Shown one piece after another: positions 36,863-48,100 of a stretch of DNA of 64,000 nucleotides; position 1 is the stretch's first letter; each line of letters opens with the position of its first letter. Position numbers and translations under genes: made by a program. This DNA is from Bacteroidia bacterium. GTDB taxonomy: Bacteria; Bacteroidota; Bacteroidia; AKYH767-A; OLB10. Where the stretch lies: assembly GCA_016788165.1 (NCBI GenBank), contig JAEUTH010000019.1:62001-126000 (forward strand), given 5' to 3'. The notes under the pieces are model-generated. The model searched no databases. It had not been told where the DNA came from and worked only from the letters and a program-made list of their open reading frames with translations.

Positions 36863-39800
36863 TTATTTATTGATGATTGTAAATTTGCTTCGATATACCA
36901 TTTGATCGTTACTATATATAGCATAATAATATACTCCATTTGCTAAATTACTCAAACTGAAATTTTGTGTATTAGTAGTTATATTAATCTTTTCTGTACG
37001 CAAAACTTTACCCATAAGATCGTAAAATTGGATTTGGGCTTCAGCTAATTTTGATAAATCATATTTTAAATGAAAGGAACCGCTATTTGGATTCGGATAC
37101 AGCCCTACATATAAATCATCGTTTGTTAAATTACTTATGTTGTTTTCGTCAACTGCATATTTACCCTTACAAAGTTGCGCATCGTTATAATTATATTTTC
37201 TATTATAAATGGCATTTATTGCACGCGCTTTAAACACACTGTTACCATAAGTATAAGGACATTGAAATGCCATTTTATGGATGATGTTTTTTTGGCTGGC
37301 TGATAATTTTTGCCCCTGTAAAATGTCCAGATATACAGTATTAAATAATTTGTTTTGTTCTTCAATAATGGACTGAGGTACAACAGCATTGTTAAGCAAT
37401 ATTAAATTTGTAACAGTTGCTGTATAGGTTGCACCACGCATTAAGTGCGTGTTTAGCAAACTCATTTGTTTGTCAATTTCATTAAATATAGCTAAGTTAC
37501 TATTGCTGTATTCATTATAGAATGATGAAACCGTTTCATTTTCAATCATCTTCGCAGTTTCTACTTCTAATGCTTTGAGCATATTTGATTTTACACTAAA
37601 TCCGGTAGCTTCATCAACGTATGGTAAAACCTCTTCTATGGTATGATTATAATCAATTAATATTTCGGTTTCATCATCTGTATCAAAATCGGCACTGTTA
37701 TTTTCAGCCATCCGGTTCTGCGGATTTTGCTCGATGCAATTAACTGTACATGCTTTACCGGCTTTAGTTTGATAGTACGGTGTTATAGCTGTGGCTGTAC
37801 TACCTGTTTTTAGATTAGGATATGGTACAGTTACTGAATCGTTCCATTGTATAAAGAATTGTTTTGATGAACCTTTGGTACCCGCGCATTGCGAGTTTAT
37901 TGACCATGTTGCAGCATGACCAAACACCCCTTTGTTTTTACCCGGACCGTTGTTGTTACTGATATATTGACCTAAGAATAAGTTGCGTACCGGAGCACCC
38001 GTTGCCGAAGTTGGTTGTGGCCCAATTACACCTCCGGTTTGTCCAACAGCTCCTATAACTAATCCATCATTCAGGTTTCGGAACTCATTGTTTTTTAAAC
38101 CCAGGTTATTACAATCGCCCAAAAATTCAACCCCGTAATCAGCATTATCGAACGTATTACATTGTACCGATGCATTTGGACAGAATGAAAATGAGGTGCT
38201 TATTTTATTTAAAAGTGATTGCTGCTCATTACCTTTTGCCAGGTTACATTTGAAGGTAATTGAATCCATGTTTTCGAAACGATAACCATAACTGGTATAA
38301 CTGGCATTGGGGTTTGTAAAGAAAACGCGGTTGTCGGAAAAGCCAAAAGCACTTTTACCATTAACAAAATGATAGCCATGTGTACCTCCGCTATTTACAA
38401 TATTTGATTTCATAAATAAAGTACATGCTTGTCCTGGTGCATCCAACACTCTGATGCCCGGTGTTGATTCGTTACCAAATGCCTGCACATTAGTACTCAC
38501 TATATTGTTGTGCATGTTAACAGTGCATAACTTGGGTTGAATTAAATCTATTCCAACATCAGCATTGCTAATCGTATTCTTATTTATATACGTATTTTTT
38601 GCTGTAAGCCCCATAAGCTCAATTGCAGTCTTTACATTTTTAAAAACGTTGCTTTTAATTTCAACTCTTGAGTTAATAGCATAAATACCATAGGTACAGT
38701 TTTCGAATTTGTTAGGTTTTGCATTATAATCTGCACCTGATTTAAAAAACAATTCGGGGTATAAATGTGTAGGGTTGTTGGGGTCGCCAAAGCCAAATGA
38801 GTTAACCAAAAGTACAGCCGAACCATTGGTGCTATCATTACCATCCCATGCAGTAATGTTTTCAAACTTTGTGTTGTACAAATTAAAATTACTGTTGATG
38901 CTTATAATTCCATATTGGAGGTTACTGATCGTATTCTTACCAAACAACGAATCGCCAATAACCGTACTCTGGTAATTATCCAGTTTAAAAGCATAAAGCG
39001 ATTTTTTACCGCTATGAGGATATTTTAATGTAGCGCTTTGGGTAAAAGTGTTTCCATAAAACCAGCCTTGTTGGTCGTACGCACTTTCAGTAAGGTAGAT
39101 CCCTTGATAAAACCGGTCAAATCTATTGTTACTAAAATATAGTCCCGGATCAACATAACCATCAACTATAATTTCGCAATCATTTACCTTGCAATTTTCA
39201 AGTGTGAGCGCAGCACCAAAATCAATCATATTAAACCCATTCCACATTCTGTTACTGCATCCACTTGCCTCTAATGTACAATTAATCATTTTTAATTTGG
39301 CAACACCTTCTACAAAATTAAAACGTGCATTTTCACCAAAACGTAAGTTCGGACAATTAATAAAAGTAAAATCATCATCAATAAAAAAGTCACCGTTAAA
39401 AAGAATCTCATCATTAAAATCCATCAAAGTATCTTCCGTACAATATCCATGACCCGGATTTGCCAAACAAAATGCCATGAGACGTGGCACAACATTTTCG
39501 ACCCATTTTTCGCCCGGCCTTATGGTAAGTGTTATTGGATACTCAGCACTTGCACAACAGGTAAAAGGCTTAACCTGAACATAATCAGTGTCTTTACAAG
39601 CACTAACGCCTTGTGTAACTATTAGTCTGTATGTAGTTGGTGCGGTTGGGCTTACGTTAACAGTGGTACCGTTATTTAGTAATACACCATTTTCATCATA
39701 CCATTTATAGGTTGAAGCACCATTTATAAAATTGGCTTTAAGCAAAACGGGTAAACTATCGTCACAAACAGCAACATCAGAACCGGCATTTGCATTTGGT

Positions 39801-41806
39801 ATTACTGTAACAGTTGGTACTGAATCGCTTAATGCGAAACACACACCATCAGTTGCAAAACATTTAAAAGTAATATCCTTTGTTGGCATTGCCACTGCTT
39901 TAGCGGTATCGGCCTTTACAAAATATTGTGATGGATACCATAAAAAAGATTTGGTATTACCGGCATTACCTCCTGTTAAGGTGGCGGTTAAGTTTACAGG
40001 AGCGCCTTTACAAACGGTTGTTGCTGATGCACTTACTGTAAGTACCGGCTTTGGGTTTACTGTAATATCAACGGTGTCCTTATAACCTTGCGATGTGGTA
40101 ACTATTATACGATAGTTTGTAGGTGTTGAAACAACCGGTGCTGTAAACTGCATTATTGAGTTATCAGCTTTCATTGAAGTTAACGAGCCATTGTTATAAG
40201 TATAACCTGAACCGCCACGTGCTACAACACTGGTAGTTGTACCACTGCAAATTGAAGTATCGGTAGCAATTAATTTAACCTTTGCTTTTGTAACATATAT
40301 ACGGGTTACGGAGTGTTTTTTAAGAAGCAGGTTTTGGGTGGCATTTTGTATGCCTGATGTTTTACATTCGTATGTACCCGGATTTGTTTTGGCAGCTCCT
40401 TTTACGGGTTCTAAAACACCACCGGGTCCTGGCGAAACCATGATATATTTACCACCGCTAACATTAAAAACATTGGTAGCAATACTTATATTTCTGTCAT
40501 TACTGTCTAAGTTAATTATTACCATTTCAGTACTTAGCTTGCCATCAAACCAATATCCAAATAATGCATCATACTCAGAATTAGCACCAATTTTAGGGCA
40601 GTTAGCAAATATGAGTTTTCTTTTAACTTCTGCACTTTTTAAGGCATCACCTACTAACTCCATACAAACACCCATTGCTGTTTTTTCATGCACTTTGGTT
40701 AGCGGCAAAGGACTGGGTGTACAATTCACATTATTATCATAAGCTTCTTTTAATAATAAACCTTGGTCATCATCAAATAAGGCGCTGTTTTCGGCCGAGC
40801 CAACCATTGAATGGCACATAACACGTGTAATTACCGGACTTTGGAGCATACTTAGTGTCATTGTTGATGTAAACAAACCATGAAAGAAACCTTCGTTTGC
40901 ACATTTCTTCCGTTCAAACAAGTTATATTCTGTAATCCAACATTCTTTGCCCGCTGCTTGTATGGTAGCTAGTTCATCACTTAAATCGTCAAAACCTTTC
41001 AGCGCGTTCGAAAGTGCTAAGCCAATATTATTATCTAACGATTTGCTTCCTAAAGCGGTAGCTAAATAATGGTGTAAAGTGATGGCGTCAATACTACTAT
41101 TGGCTTGGTCGGCTGCCACGCCTGTCCAACGGTTTTTACGACTAACTAACGGTTCAGCCGGATATTTATCAGTAGCACCTACAACAGCAATTTTTACATT
41201 GTTTAAGCCCGGTACACTTTTAATAAACTGAGCATAGCTATTGGCTTCGGCCATATAGGCCTCGGCTGTGTTAAACCGCTCTTCATATAAAGGAATATCA
41301 TTATATAATTCGTTACCAAACTCAACATATTTGGCATTTAAATTTAATCCCTCAGCATACATAACACCGGCAGCTGCATGATACTTATCTTTAGTAAGTA
41401 AATTCATGTTTAACACCGGTGCAACGCCCAACCTTTCTACCATTGATTTTAATTTATCCATACGCATATCTTTATACTCATTATCCTTAAAATCTTTGGG
41501 CAATACCCAACCATTAGGCATATCATCATCAAAAAAACCACGTTGCCAATCCCAATAGTTTGAAATGGTACCTGCCGGGTACCTTACTATATTGGTTCCA
41601 AGCGATTCTAAACTATCCAGCAACCATTGCGTATCGAAATTAGGCGATGATGGTCTTACTAAGTTTGCCGAATTAAAGCCAAAATAGTTTGAAGGTACCG
41701 TACTTTGTACATCTAAAGTAATTGCATGTGTTTGAGCTTGTGTACTTAATGGGGTAATTAAAATACTAGCGAAGCAAGCGGTGCTAATCCAAAAGTTTTT
41801 ATTCAT
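36863..41806 (-). CDS. Giant secreted glycosidase/beta-helix protein with type IX sorting domain
   Basis: The 1647-residue protein has a signal peptide (1-25, ending STQAQ). Residues about 26-510 form a clan GH-A-like barrel, with Glu166 in FGNELYND as likely acid/base and Glu293 in WITEYNLFE as likely nucleophile, recalling GH39, GH51 or GH30 arrangements. Ig-like cell-adhesion modules follow to about 755, then a right-handed parallel beta-helix at about 760-1340 rich in N-x-F and turn asparagines, a connecting helical segment and a Por domain (about 1570-1647, LYPNPNSGSFHLKYD). It probably acts on an extracellular polysaccharide. Divergent from the megasynthase, with a terminator downstream. 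Confidence 0.8.
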   Translation of the reverse strand: MNKNFWISTACFASILITPLSTQAQTHAITLDVQSTVPSNYFGFNSANLVRPSSPNFDTQWLLDSLESLGTNIVRYPAGTISNYWDWQRGFFDDDMPNGWVLPKDFKDNEYKDMRMDKLKSMVERLGVAPVLNMNLLTKDKYHAAAGVMYAEGLNLNAKYVEFGNELYNDIPLYEERFNTAEAYMAEANSYAQFIKSVPGLNNVKIAVVGATDKYPAEPLVSRKNRWTGVAADQANSSIDAITLHHYLATALGSKSLDNNIGLALSNALKGFDDLSDELATIQAAGKECWITEYNLFERKKCANEGFFHGLFTSTMTLSMLQSPVITRVMCHSMVGSAENSALFDDDQGLLLKEAYDNNVNCTPSPLPLTKVHEKTAMGVCMELVGDALKSAEVKRKLIFANCPKIGANSEYDALFGYWFDGKLSTEMVIINLDSNDRNISIATNVFNVSGGKYIMVSPGPGGVLEPVKGAAKTNPGTYECKTSGIQNATQNLLLKKHSVTRIYVTKAKVKLIATDTSICSGTTTSVVARGGSGYTYNNGSLTSMKADNSIMQFTAPVVSTPTNYRIIVTTSQGYKDTVDITVNPKPVLTVSASATTVCKGAPVNLTATLTGGNAGNTKSFLWYPSQYFVKADTAKAVAMPTKDITFKCFATDGVCFALSDSVPTVTVIPNANAGSDVAVCDDSLPVLLKANFINGASTYKWYDENGVLLNNGTTVNVSPTAPTTYRLIVTQGVSACKDTDYVQVKPFTCCASAEYPITLTIRPGEKWVENVVPRLMAFCLANPGHGYCTEDTLMDFNDEILFNGDFFIDDDFTFINCPNLRFGENARFNFVEGVAKLKMINCTLEASGCSNRMWNGFNMIDFGAALTLENCKVNDCEIIVDGYVDPGLYFSNNRFDRFYQGIYLTESAYDQQGWFYGNTFTQSATLKYPHSGKKSLYAFKLDNYQSTVIGDSLFGKNTISNLQYGIISINSNFNLYNTKFENITAWDGNDSTNGSAVLLVNSFGFGDPNNPTHLYPELFFKSGADYNAKPNKFENCTYGIYAINSRVEIKSNVFKNVKTAIELMGLTAKNTYINKNTISNADVGIDLIQPKLCTVNMHNNIVSTNVQAFGNESTPGIRVLDAPGQACTLFMKSNIVNSGGTHGYHFVNGKSAFGFSDNRVFFTNPNASYTSYGYRFENMDSITFKCNLAKGNEQQSLLNKISTSFSFCPNASVQCNTFDNADYGVEFLGDCNNLGLKNNEFRNLNDGLVIGAVGQTGGVIGPQPTSATGAPVRNLFLGQYISNNNGPGKNKGVFGHAATWSINSQCAGTKGSSKQFFIQWNDSVTVPYPNLKTGSTATAITPYYQTKAGKACTVNCIEQNPQNRMAENNSADFDTDDETEILIDYNHTIEEVLPYVDEATGFSVKSNMLKALEVETAKMIENETVSSFYNEYSNSNLAIFNEIDKQMSLLNTHLMRGATYTATVTNLILLNNAVVPQSIIEEQNKLFNTVYLDILQGQKLSASQKNIIHKMAFQCPYTYGNSVFKARAINAIYNRKYNYNDAQLCKGKYAVDENNISNLTNDDLYVGLYPNPNSGSFHLKYDLSKLAEAQIQFYDLMGKVLRTEKINITTNTQNFSLSNLANGVYYYAIYSNDQMVYRSKFTIINK

Positions 41807-42188
41807 TATTGAGGGGCAGTTTTTAACAATTAATATGAATATTGGGTAGCTAATTTAATACCGAAATTGCAGTTCGCCAACAAATAAATGCATTTCGCCC
41901 ATTTCTAATGTTTGTTTACCACGTAAGCTATCTGCTAAATAATATACATATAATTGAATTACAATAAGTTAAAGAATAATTTTAGCAATGATAAAAGTTT
42001 TCAACAATTTGACAAAAATTACCATCCTAATACCAATAGAGTAAAATACTTTATGATTTTACTTTTTACGTGTAAACACATTTTATCCTCAATAAATTGT
42101 TACTAAAACGCTATGCATTGATTGAAGTCATAATTTGCAGCACCCATTTAGTATTACTTTTACATGCTTTACTTCCATGTAACCCGTG
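41807..42188. other. Divergent intergenic region between the glycosidase and the megasynthase
   Basis: This 382-base AT-rich gap must hold both promoters. A weak candidate for the megasynthase is TTTG at 42134-42137, 17 bases, then TACTTTTA at 42155-42162, which is slightly shorter than the usual spacing. A half-matching variant of the Nudix operator (TAGTATTACTTTTACATGC, 14 of 19 to candidate 2) lies at the same place and may be chance. No gene or RNA is seen. Confidence 0.35.
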
Positions 42189-45100
42189 ATGATTAAGAAC
42201 AACGTTTTCGACTACCATTATTACCAAAATGTTTTACAAATTATTGATGAGCAAGTGCAGCTTACACCCAATATGCCGGCTGTACATCATCATGATAAAT
42301 CACTTTCCTATTTTGAGTTAAACCAAGGCGCTAATGCATTGGCACATCTGCTTATTGATGAGGAAGTTTTACCAAATGCCTTGGTTGGTATTTGTATGGA
42401 CAGGTCGCTGGCTATGGCTGTAGGTATTTTGGGCATTATCAAAACCGGAGCAGCTTATGTTCCTTTTGATGCTGAATATCCAACAGAAAGAATTCAATTT
42501 ATGCTAGCATCCGCACAATGCAGCGTTATTGTTACACAAAAAAAATTTGCCGATTTATTTATCAATTCGGGTGCAGTAGTTTTTATTTGGGAGGATGTAT
42601 CAGGTCAGCTTACCAACATGCCAAAGATAAACCCTGATGTTCAAATAAGTGCCAACAATTTATTGTATGTACTATTTACTTCGGGCAGCACAGGTATGCC
42701 TAAGGGAGTTGCCATGCGACACGAGCCATTGGTAAATTTAGCACTGTGGCAAAAAAATGAAACCACATTGGTAGATGCAGCCAATACCTTACAATTTGCA
42801 CCCATTAGTTTTGATGTTTCGTTTCAGGAAATAATTAGCACCTGGAGCACTGGCGGGTGTTTATTTATGGTTGATGACGCATTAAGACTCCAGGCAACTA
42901 GATTACTACAATATATAATTGATAAAAATATTGAGCGTATTTACTTACCATTTATTGCCTTACAACACCTATGCGAAGTTGCTAAACAGCAAAATATAAT
43001 ACCATATACTTTAAAGGATGTAATAACAGCTGGCGAGCAATTACAAATTACCACACAAATACGTTCATTTTTTACTGCACTGCCCGATTGTTTGTTACAT
43101 AATCACTACGGCCCAACAGAAACGCATGTAGCCACTGCAATTACTTTAGAAGGAGCCCCAAGTTCATGGCCCAATTTACCCAGTATTGGCAAAGCAATTG
43201 CCAACGATGCAATTTATATTTTGGATGAAAACTTATATCCGGTAAAGGTTGATACCGAAGGCGAAATTTATATTGCCGGAGTAGGTTTGGCACAAGGCTA
43301 TTTGCATAACGATGCCTTAACTGCCGAACGGTTTTTGCTAGATGCATTAGCTGATGACCCCAATAAACGCATGTATAAAACTGGCGATTTGGGTAAATGG
43401 TTGCCTGATGGAAATATTCAGTACTTGGGGCGGGCTGATGGACAGGTAAAAGTTAGAGGTTATCGAATTGAACTGGGTGAAATTGAAACTACCCTGGCCG
43501 ATTTTGAAGGTATTACACAAACCGCTGTAACCGTTCGTGAAGACAAGTCGGGCTTAAAAAGATTAGTTGCATACATCGTATGTAAAAACTTTGAACCAAA
43601 TACCGCTGCACAGATAAGACAATGGCTGGCAAATAAATTGCCAGAATATATGCAGCCTGCAGCATACGTTAATTTAGATGCTTTGCCGCGCACACCCAGT
43701 GGTAAAATTGACAGGAAAGCACTACCACCACCCCATACAGCACGCACTTTACCAGAACCAATAGTAAAACCCGAAAGCGCTGTTGAAATATTAATTGCCG
43801 AAACCTGGTGTAACCTGCTCATGCTTGACGAAGTTGGCGTAAACGATAATTTTTTTGAATTAGGCGGTAACTCACTATTGGCCTTGCAGTTTATCGCCCA
43901 ATATCACCAACGTACTGGTACTGAAATTCCCGTGGTAAAACTTTATCAGTCGCCAACCATTTCGGGATTAGTACAATTAATTGAAACACCCAATACACTA
44001 ATTATTCAAAATCATCCTCAAACACCGCAAACCGATAATGATATTGCCATTGTTGGTATGAGTTGTCGTTTGCCTGGTGCAAACAACATTGACAAATTTT
44101 GGCACAATTTATTTAATGGCATTGAAAGTATTACGCACTTTAATATTGAAACCATTTCGCCTCTGGTAGGCGATGTATTTAATGATGAAAATTATGTTGC
44201 TGCTCGTGGTATTATTGATGCAGCTTCATTTGATGCCTCGTTTTTTGGTATGAATCCGAAATTGGCAGCCATTACCGACCCTCAACAACGTATCTTTTTA
44301 GAAATGGCTTACCAGGCAATTGAAGATGCAGGTTACGCCAAAAATTATAAAGAACATTTAATAGGTATTTATGCCGGTGTAGGCAATAACACATACTATA
44401 TAAATAATATTCTTAAAAACGATGAAGCATTAGAATCGTTAGGTAGTTTCCAGGCAATGCTAGCCAACGAAAAAGATTATGTAGCTACCCTTGCAGCCTA
44501 TTTATTGGATGTTAAAGGACCTGCATTAAGTATTCATACAGCATGCAGCACCTCGCTGGTTGCTATAATAACAGCCGTAAAAGCTTTGCGTAATTTTGAT
44601 TGTAATATGGCTTTGGCTGGCGGTGTAACCGTTACCGCACCGGTTAACAGCGGCCATATTTATAGCGAAGGGGCTATGTATTCAAAAGATGGGCATACAA
44701 AAGCTTATGATGCACAGGGAACAGGTACCGTATTTAGCGATGGTGGTGGTATAGTAATGCTTAAGCGTTATGCCGATGCACTACGTGACGGTGACCACAT
44801 ACACGCACTTATTTCCGGAGTAGGAATAAATAATGATGGCCATCAGAAAGCAAGTTTTACTGCACCAAGCGTTACCGGACAAGCTGGTGCAATTATAATG
44901 GCATTAAACGATGCACAGGTTAATGCTGAAACAATTAATTATATCGAAGGACATGGCACTGCCACACCCATTGGCGACCCCATTGAGGTAGAGGCACTAT
45001 CTTTAGCCTACAAAACACAAACCGATAAAAAATCATACTGTTATTTAGGTTCTGTAAAATCGAATATAGGCCATTTAACAGCCGGTGCCGGAGTTGCCGG

Positions 45101-48100
45101 TTTAATTAAAACGGCATTGATTTTACAAAAGGAAATTGTGCCTGCAACATTGCATTACAATACGCCAAACCCAAACTTAAATCTTAACGATTCGCCTTTT
45201 ATCATCAATAATAAAAACGAAATATTTAAACAAAACCTAACGCTTACTGCCGGTGTAAGTTCATTTGGTGTTGGTGGTACCAATGCCCATGTTATTTTGA
45301 AACAGCACGAACAAAGTAAAATTGAATTAACCGATGCACAGCAACAACTGTTTTTATTATCAGCAAAAACACCAACCGCTTTAGTTGCATATGCAACCAC
45401 ATTAGCCAACGTTTTAACTAACGATAGTACAGCAAACATTGCTTCAATTGTATCGGCTCTATTCCATAACAAGGCTGCATTTAATTTTAGGCAATGTTTT
45501 GTAGCTACTGATACAAGTGACGCCATTAAACAATTGAACGATATTACAAACCAAGAGGCTATACTACAACAAGCTAAGCCACCGGTTGTTTTTACTTTTC
45601 CGGGGCAAGGGGCACAATATGTACGTATGGGTGCAGCTATGTATGCTGCTAACGAAACATATAAGGAAAACTTTGACCACTGTTGCAACATTTACCAAGC
45701 ATACAGCGGTGTAAATCTTGCCGATATTATTTTTAGTTCGATTCATGAAGAAGCGCCTGAATTAAATGAAACGCAATACACACAACCTGCCTTATTTGTT
45801 ACAGGCTATTGTTTGGCAAAAGTGTGGATGCAATATGGTGTACAACCATACTTACTATTAGGGCACAGCATAGGCGAATTTGTTGCCGCTTGTTTGGCCG
45901 GTGTTTTTAGTTTAGAAGATGCTTTGCTTCTGGTAAGTGAACGCGGCCGGTTGATGCAAAGTTGTGCACGTGGCAGCATGCTTAGCGTGGGTGCTTCATC
46001 AGATGAAATAAAGCCATTACTAAATAAAAATTTATCAATAGCAGCAGTTAACAGCAATAAACTTTGTGTGGTATCGGGTGTTACTTCCGATATTGAACTA
46101 TTGCAGCAAACTTTAACCGAAAAAGATATTACCCATAAATTATTGCGCACATCACATGCATTTCATTCGCCTATGATGGACAAAATTGTGCAGCCGTTCG
46201 AAGAAATTGTATCGCATATTGAATTGCACGAACCACAAATTCAAATCATCTCATCGGTTACTGCGCAACCCTTATCAAACAAAGAAGCTACAAGTGCTTC
46301 GTATTGGGCTATGCATTTACGTAATACCGTAGTTTTTGCCGATGCCTTGCAAACCGTTTGGCAACTGCAACCCGATTCGATTATTATTGAATGTGGGCCA
46401 CGAAACACAGCAACCACCTTGGCCAAACAACAGGCAAACGTAATTCAAAAACAAAAATCATTTGCTTCTATGGGTAATGGCAATGCCCAAACAGAGTGGC
46501 ATCAGTTTTTAAACGTAGCAGGGTTGCTGTGGTGCAATGGTTATAATATCAACTTAAGCACACTTTTCCCAAAAACAAATTATACCTGGATACCACCTTA
46601 CCAATTTGATAAAACACAGTTTTGGATTGAACCAAAAACACAAATAAACAGTACCATTTCGATACCATCCCAACCATTAAAAACCAATATGGATAACCAA
46701 TCACAAAAAAACAACCAACCATTAATTTCCGAATTAAAACAACTGTTCGAAGAAGCTTCGGGCATGGATATGGGCAATGACCACAAAGCATTGTTTACCG
46801 AATTAGGTTTAGATAGTTTGTTTCTAACACAAATTGCAGGTAAACTAACCAAACGTTATGGCCATAAAATTTCATTTCGTCAGTTAAATGAAACCCAACC
46901 CGATTTCGAAAGCTTGGCTAACTATTTATTACCGTTACTGCCCGAAGAAATAAAAACTGAAACCACCCTTCAACCAAAAAATGTTGAAATGCCACTGCTA
47001 CCAACAGGTAATGTATTAGAACAAATGTTGCTACAACAAATGCAAATGCAACAACAACTATTACAATATTTAGCCACACAACAAGGCACCGTATCAAGTA
47101 GCTTTCAAACAAAAGCAACCAATGTAACTACAGTCAAACAGCAACTATCAACCGAAGAAGCTTTAGAAATTAAAAAACCCTATGGTGCAATTGCGCGTAT
47201 CGAAAAAAAAGTAACGCATACGCTAACACCCGAGCAAAAAGAGTGGATAAATACATTTACCACACAATATGTTGCTAAAACAAAATCATCAAAACAATAT
47301 ACACAACTGCATCGGGCGCATTTGGCCGACCCGCGTGTTGTTACGGGCTTTAAACCCAACTTAAAAGAGTTGGTGTATCAGGTTGTGGTAAATAAAAGTA
47401 ACGATGCATATGTATGGGATTTAGATGGAAATAAATATGTAGATATACTAAACGGATTTGGCAGCAATATGTTTGGCCATTCGCCCGATTTTATAAAAAA
47501 AGCATTAGCAAAACAATTAGACGAAGGCTATGAATTAGGGCCACAGCATCCCTTAGCAGGCGAAGTAGCTAAACTGATTTGCGAGTTTACACAGTTGGAC
47601 CGTGCCGCTATTTGTAATACCGGCAGCGAGGCTGTTTTAGGTTGTATGCGCATGGCAAGGACGGTAACAGGTAAAAATTTAATTGTAACTTTTAATGGTG
47701 CATACCACGGCATTAATGACGAGATAATTGTGCGGGGCTCCAGGTCTTTAAAATCATATCCGGCAAGTGCGGGCATACCTGACGAAAGTGTACAAAATGT
47801 TTTGGTATTAGATTATGGAACCGATGAAAGTTTAGCCATTATCAGCGAACGTATAAACGAATTAGCCGGAGTAATGATTGAACCCATTCAAAGCCGCAGA
47901 GCCGATTTTAAGCCCAAGGAATTTATTAAGCAACTACGCATAATTACAGAGCAAAATAACATACCACTTATTTTTGATGAAGTAATTACCGGCTTTAGGT
48001 TAGCACCTAATGGCGCACAAGAATATTTTGGTGTTAAGGCCGATATTGCCAGCTATGGTAAAGTGTGCGGTGGCGGTATGCCCATTGGCGTTATGGCCGG

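Noticed and set aside
42142-42168. A fourth Nudix-type operator upstream of the megasynthase
   Set aside because: The candidate matches only 14 of 19 bases to the weaker site and lacks a good right half-site; in an AT-rich gap this is expected by chance.
42186-42188. GTG three bases upstream as start of the megasynthase
   Set aside because: The ATG immediately after is the simpler start, and no Shine-Dalgarno pattern distinguishes them.
45155-45691. A 178-codon minus-strand ORF inside the megasynthase
   Set aside because: It is antisense to the KS-AT region, whose catalytic motifs are all in the plus frame.
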